Shown: one piece after another, positions 59,046-64,000 of the stretch
Layout of the letters: each line of letters starts with the position of its first letter
Numbering within the stretch: the stretch's first letter is position 1
DNA from: Opisthorchis felineus
Taxonomy: Eukaryota > Platyhelminthes > Trematoda > Opisthorchiida > Opisthorchiidae
NCBI GenBank assembly: GCA_004794785.1
Contig: SJOL01007639.1
Coordinates: 155,316-219,315 of the forward strand
Length of the DNA stretch: 64,000 nt
Direction of reading: 5' to 3'
Notes under the pieces: generated by a model
Seen by the model: the letters and a program-made list of their open reading frames with translations, nothing else
Told to the model about the DNA's origin: nothing
The model's database searches: none
Position numbers and translations under genes: made by a program

Positions 59046-60908
59046 TACTACAGCTGACTGAAGGCACTGTGTGAGGCTCACGGTTGACATCGACGTGCAA
59101 GGAGTTGCCACCATCGTCTTAGTTGGGCTGCATTAGCCCAAGTCCACTTCATCATCCAAACATAACACACACGTTCTTCCCTTTTGTCCTCTAAAGCGAT
59201 CATATACACATAAAACGCAACTCCTCCATTATTTCCTGATTACCAGCAGTCACAACTAGCGCCTAATGGCTGTTTTTTTCATGCATCATTCGTTTCCTGG
59301 AGCTGACAGCATTGACTCGGTGGCAGGCGACCTCTTACTCTGTTGAGTTGACCTGGTAGATTCCGTTAAATTACGGTTCTTACCCATTATCCCGGAAGCT
59401 GTTGCCCAGCCGCTTATTATTTGTCTGCTGTCCCTGTTTACATTAACGTCCACTTTGCACAACGGATTGTTGTGTGTTCTGGCTGAGATAAAACCTACTG
59501 CCATGTAATCGCCTGCTCCAACCAATCCACTGGCTAGCCTCCCTGCCTCGGCGGCTAAGTCCTTACCTTCCCTAAACTAGGCACCTACTCTGGCCATGCT
59601 AGTACTTGGTTTCTAGGTCAGCCAATAAAATCTACCCTTCCCTGGGTTCACTCAGCTTGCTGTCATCCGCTTTTAGATTTTTTTCCATTGGACACCTTTT
59701 TACCTGATGCCTCCTTGCACTCACCAGACGCTAATGCTCTCATCCAATTCGTTTCTCACTCCCCCTCTTCCCAAGCTTCAAACTTCGACTGTAGTTGCTC
59801 AAACGCCCCGTGCAACCGCTATTAATTCAATCTGGCATGTCCGCGGTCTATACTCACATGGTCCTCCAACTGATTGAAAATTACCGGTGACTCTACATTG
59901 GCTTGACTCTACCTCTGTCCATCTCCTCGTCTAACCCAGATCAAGCTGCCACGGAAATGCGTATCCCCTGTCCGATTGCGGCAACCTTGACGACCGTTAC
60001 GAGGCTGTTCAGAAACAGAAGTATGTCAGTGCAATGATGGCATGGCGCTGCCATACCCAGTCTGATGGCACTCCCGCAACTACTTTCTTCAGAATCTCGA
60101 CCACAGCCTCTCGCCCACTGGAGCCTGTAATGGAAACCACAAACAAATTTTTCACCTGGCCCCAACCGCCTCGTTCTAAACCGCTGAACATATCGTTCGG
60201 ATTTAACCAACTTAGTTTCCTGCCGCCATTTCAGTTTGCCTGTTCTACAAATTCAATTTCATTTATGGTGTTCGTTTGGCCCTAAGCATTGGCACTATCT
60301 CTCCATCAAAATTATCCTTTACACCTGACTTCCCTGCAACAGTAACACGTGTGAGTCTACTCAGTTTCACTTCAATCCGTACTTTTGAGACAAAACTTGC
60401 CATTTATCTCCAGATCGAATTATTTAATCTCCATCTCCATTTTGCACTTTGTGACCCTGGCCATTTACTCGACCGCCGAAGTTCACTCATGGCCAGCAAC
60501 GGTTTTCAGTTTAATTTCAGGTCAGGAGGCTTCGTCTTTGAACTCGTCGTACCTCATGTCCACTGTCCTCTGTTTTTTTGTTTCCCGCAACTGTGGTGAC
60601 TTTTCACGTAATAAGCATGGCCGTTGTGTTGGTACCTGCCGCGCTCAGGTTGTAATGGCCCGATCATGCCTCAGTCGGCATGCCCCTACAAGTTGGGAAA
60701 TAAACCCATTATTATTATTATTATTATTATTACTATTATTACCCTGGATACTGCCCACTCCTTGTGACGCTGCTCCTTTTCCACGCAATCCTCTGTACCC
60801 ACAACCCCCTCAGTCATGCTTTTATTCTGACTGTAACATTATGATCATGCCTGACGGTATGCCACCCACCAGTTGGGAATAAACATTATTATTATTATTA
60901 TTGTAATA
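59046..60908 (+). mobile_element. LINE-derived insertion inside the RT domain
   Basis: RT homology stops near 59045 (FIQVHV) and resumes near 60909 (GALRFLWF), so about 1.86 kb is inserted. The part at 60240-60738 matches the repeat at 47500-48012 and ends in ATT repeats. A second 3' end at about 60800-60905 matches the inverted fragment at 41850-41945 and also ends in ATT repeats. So two non-LTR elements landed together or one into the other. The first 1.2 kb has no firm assignment. No target duplication was recognised. Confidence 0.75.
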
Positions 60909-61887
60909 ATCAAGGTGCTCTGAGATTTCTATGGTTCTCCCAAAATGACCTTAATAGTGAGCCTATTGAATTTTAAATGACCTCTCGTGTTTTCGGTGCC
61001 GTCTCTTCGCCTTTCTGTGCCACTTTTGCTTTGCGACTTACAGTGTCTGTGTTCGGCAAGGGTCACGACTATGGGATTAAATCATCCGTTCTAGACAACT
61101 TCTATGTTGATGGTTGCTTGGTGTCAGTACCTTCCGTCACTGACGCAAAGAGGTTTGTGCAGGGAATTGCCGAGCTAATGTCAAAGGGGGGTTTCACCTT
61201 CATAAGTGGGTGGGCAATGTTCCCGATTTGCTGCGCGGTCTTCCGCCGTCTGAATGAATGGAGACTGTCGTGGAAATGTCTCCGAAAGCGATGAATACAC
61301 AGCGAGCCTTGGGCATTAAACGGGACCCATCCCCTTACACCCTGTGCTTTCGGTTTCATATTCCCGAGAAACTACTTACTCGAAAAGGAATCCTGGTATC
61401 TGTTTGCTCACTTTTCGATCCACTAGGATTGGTAGCCCCCGTATGCTCAACCGCGAAGCAGCTACTACAAGAGCTACGTAAGGCTGGTTTTGGTTGGGAC
61501 GCTCCTATCAGTGACGATCATTCAGTTCAATGGCGTTCGTGGTTAAACTTGGTCAAATGGATTAGAGTTGTGCGGTGCCCAAGATGTTTGTCTCCTGACG
61601 GTTTTGTTAGTGTTGGTAACCCTAAGCTCCAAGTGTTCTCAGACGCGTCAGAAACAGGCTATGGCGTTGCCGCATACGTAAGTTTTGTGTCAAACGATGG
61701 TCGAGTGGCATGCCGTTTGATTTTCGGAAAATCAAGAGTAGCTCCGTTGAAGACCGTTACCGTTCCCAGACTAGAACTTGCTGCCGCCGCATTAGCTTCT
61801 AGGGTCTACAAGCTACTTATTGAGAGTTTACCGGACGTCTTCTCTACGGTCATTCTTTGGACAGACTCACAAAAAATGCTTCAATAG
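60909..61887 (+). pseudogene. BEL/Pao pol, middle part: rest of RT and RNase H
   Basis: The RT resumes with GALRFLWF, an in-frame TAA at about 60974, then SRVFGAVSSPFCATFAL. The active-site box reads FYVDGCLVS at about 61100, where BEL/Pao elements have YVDD, so the second catalytic Asp is replaced by Gly. A frame shift and stop follow at 61210-61260. RNase H is next, with FSDASETGYGVAAYV, PRLELAAAALASR and LWTDSQ (Asp, Glu, Asp). A TAG ends this frame at 61885. Confidence 0.85.
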
Positions 61888-61920
61888 ATCAATAACCAGT
61901 CAACAAGATTTTGTACCTTT

Positions 61921-63180
61921 GTGGCCAATCGGCTAGCCATTATCCAAGAATACTCCTTGCGGAGCGAATGGAAGCACGGCAAATCATCGCAAAACCCTGC
62001 CAATCTAGCATCCAGGGGCATTAAAGGAGCGGACAACTTGAGTTGCTGGATGTATGGACCAGAGTTCATCAACGAACCGAAGATTCCGGTGTCACCTTTG
62101 ACCCCTGATCGGATTCCCGATGGCATGGAGCTGAAAACGATTCGAGCAACTGTTAACGTTCTTTCTACTCGAAGTGTTTCCGAGCGGTTGTTTGTTCGAT
62201 GGTCTAGCTTGTTCATGCTGTTAAAAGCAATGGCGTGGTTGAGGCACTTCACACACTACCTTATGCACAAATTTAAAAGGCATATAAGCATGCCGACTGT
62301 TGTCCACCTACAAGTGAAAGAACTGACAAAAGCTCAAATGGTCGTTATTCGACAGGTCCAAGCGGAGGTATATGGAGACGAGGTGAATCGTTTGAAAACG
62401 GACACTCAATGGAAGCCGACCAGGGTCTCAGCACTGCGTAAGCATTGTCCCATTCTCCTTGACGGAGTTCTTTGCGTGGGTGGATGGCTCCAGTACTCCA
62501 GTTGTGCGTTATCCCTGAAACACCCGCCTATTTTGCCCAGTAAACACCCAGTTACTGATTTACTCACTCGACATTATCATGAAGCAGAAGGACATTCCGG
62601 CGCTTCTCATGTCCTAGGCGTTATCAGACAAAATTTTTGGGTAGTACATGGGAGCCAGGCAGTGAAGCGCCTCGTCCATAAGTATATTCTGTGCAGGAAA
62701 CGGTCACGGAACATATACCAGCAGATGATGGCTCCGTTACCATCAGTACATTCCGAAAAGGGTAGAAAATGTTTCAAAGCCGTAGGTCTCGATTACTTTG
62801 GACCATTTCTGGTAAAGCGTGGTCGCAGCATAAAAAAGATATACGGCTGCATCTTTTCATGTATGGCTACCCGAGCTGTTCACCTCGAAGTGGCGCACTC
62901 ATTGACTACCGATTCCTTCATTTTGGCGTTAATGAGGTTTGTTGGTCGAAGAGGACAACCTTTAACCATTTACGGCGATAACGGATCTAGCTTCGTTGAT
63001 ACTGTTAAGGAACTCAGGGACCACGTATCGCTTTGGGACCAAGCGAAATTTAACAATCAGCTATTGGCTCCAGGTATTCAGTGGCATTTTAACCCCCCAC
63101 TTGCCAGCCATCGAGAAGGAGTGTGGGAGCGACTGATACGGTCAGTGCGGCAAATCGTTTTTGTGCTCACCCAAGAATAA
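61921..63180 (+). pseudogene. BEL/Pao integrase region
   Basis: It continues the pol frame after a TAG. RNase H tail: RLAIIQEYSLRSEW. The integrase zinc-binding part has HYHEAEGHSGASH, but the first Cys of the Cys-x2-Cys pair is Tyr (KYILCRKR). The core has the D,D,E residues in LDYFGPF, YGDNGSSF and GVWERLIRSV. The frame ends at a TAA (63178) in the middle of the family homology; reading resumes in frame directly after it. Integrase inserts the DNA copy into the genome; this copy is damaged. Confidence 0.87.
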
Positions 63181-63198
63181 ACTTTATTTGACGATTGC

Positions 63199-63705
63199 TT
63201 GTCAACCTTTTTCGTCGAAGTGGAACGTATTCTAAACGAATGGCCTTTAACATCTGTGAGTTCAGATTGCCATGACGCATTTGCTTTGACACCGAATCAC
63301 CCCTTGCTACACGAAGCGAATGCAGGTATCCCATCACATTGCAGCTTGAAAGAGCTGCTCACCCGAAGTTGGAAGCAGGTGAATTACTTGTCGAATGTTT
63401 TCTGGAACAGGTGGATGAAAGAATACATTCCCGCGCTTCAGCTTCGCTATACTTGGCTAAGTCGGAATAGGAACCTCAGAAAGGATGATGTCGTTCTGGT
63501 AGTGTCCGAACATCTTTCTAGCGGAAGGTGGCCATTGGGTATAGTGACGGAGTGTCAAACGGATGCAGACGGCCTTATCAGAACGGTTTCTCTTCGCACA
63601 AGCTCCGGTGTCATCAGGCGCGATGTTAGGAGCCCGTTTGTTGGAAGGGGAGGGGGTACGTGGGTTTTGGAGTGTTTTCCGTGTATCCCGATAGACTTGT
63701 TTTAG
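63199..63705 (+). pseudogene. BEL/Pao pol C-terminal domain (DUF5641)
   Basis: The frame carries VEVERILNEWPL and ALTPNHPLL, then FWNRWMKEYIPALQLR and VLVVSEHLSSGRWPLGIVTE. These are the end of the integrase and the DUF5641 domain typical of BEL/Pao pol. It is in the same frame as the preceding piece, split only by the stop. It ends in a natural-looking position about 170 bp before the 3' LTR. Confidence 0.85.
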
Positions 63706-63877
63706 CTCAGCGTGATATCGTGGGTAGGCGCATGTACCGTTGAAACCGGCCTTTGTGGCAGGAGCTGACTCGGACTATTCAGGTTGGCGGCTAACGTTGT
63801 AGGCTTTTAGGCTAGAGCACTCCTGATAACTTACCTGTTCGCTTGCTGACCGTCGGAGGAATTTTGGCCGGCGGTTT

Positions 63878-64000
63878 TGCAACTTTGTATATCTTTAAAA
63901 TTGCCTCCCATCGTGAATGACTGCCTTCTCGGTTAGTAACCCAAGTGAACCGCTCTTTTTTGTTTTTGGTATAATTGAACTCTATTTCGGTTTGACAAAG
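63878..64000 (+). mobile_element. 3' LTR of the BEL/Pao retrotransposon, cut by the window end
   Basis: Matches 48321-48443 base for base with about five differences (roughly 4 percent). It begins TG. The right end and its target duplication lie outside the window. Confidence 0.9.

Noticed and set aside
59286..59525. Minus-strand frame with AGDY, faintly like an RTE endonuclease
   Set aside because: Only one weak motif, and the orientation is opposite to the LINE tails in the same insertion.

Overview
The window looks like nuclear DNA from an invertebrate, most likely a flatworm and probably a trematode. This is an inference from several signs. Coding exons are short and scattered among large introns. 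Several introns are only 31-40 nt long. Repeats include tRNA-derived SINEs with RNA polymerase III A and B boxes, RTE-type non-LTR retrotransposon remains, and a BEL/Pao LTR retrotransposon. Nothing here is bacterial. One undetermined base (position 38091) lies in a TA run.

Region 1 (about 1.9-35.1 kb, minus strand) is one host gene: a rotatin (RTTN) orthologue, a centriole/basal-body armadillo/HEAT-like protein. I found its start codon (35131), stop codon (1976) and about 17 exons. Most neighbouring exons agree in splice phase. Some exons are missing and two junctions are unresolved. Its introns hold tRNA-derived SINEs, a dead RTE reverse transcriptase (18.5-20.2 kb), a fold-back repeat and a perfect 20-bp hairpin.

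Region 2 (about 35.2-48.3 kb) is repeat-rich intergenic DNA. It holds two more SINEs, a 1.0-kb element with 212-bp terminal inverted repeats, LINE 3'-end copies and an endonuclease-like fragment. Long stretches have nothing I recognise.

Region 3 (48.3 kb to the end) is a large composite mobile element. A decayed BEL/Pao retrotransposon runs from its 5' LTR (48321) to the start of its 3' LTR (63878, running off the window). Between the 5' LTR and gag sits a 7.44-kb palindrome. Two 3.62-kb arms, colinear without indels at every point I checked and close to identical, each carry a MULE-like transposase gene with DNA-binding, catalytic and SWIM zinc-finger regions and micro-introns. The two genes point away from a 201-bp spacer. 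A diverged inverted copy of that spacer lies outside the right arm and serves as the gag leader, giving the order Arm-S-Arm(inverted)-S(inverted)-gag. Pol is broken by frame shifts, stops, a changed RT active site and a 1.9-kb LINE insertion.

The composite element is the most unusual part of the window: a DNA-transposon dimer nested in a retrotransposon leader, sharing start-site modules with it.
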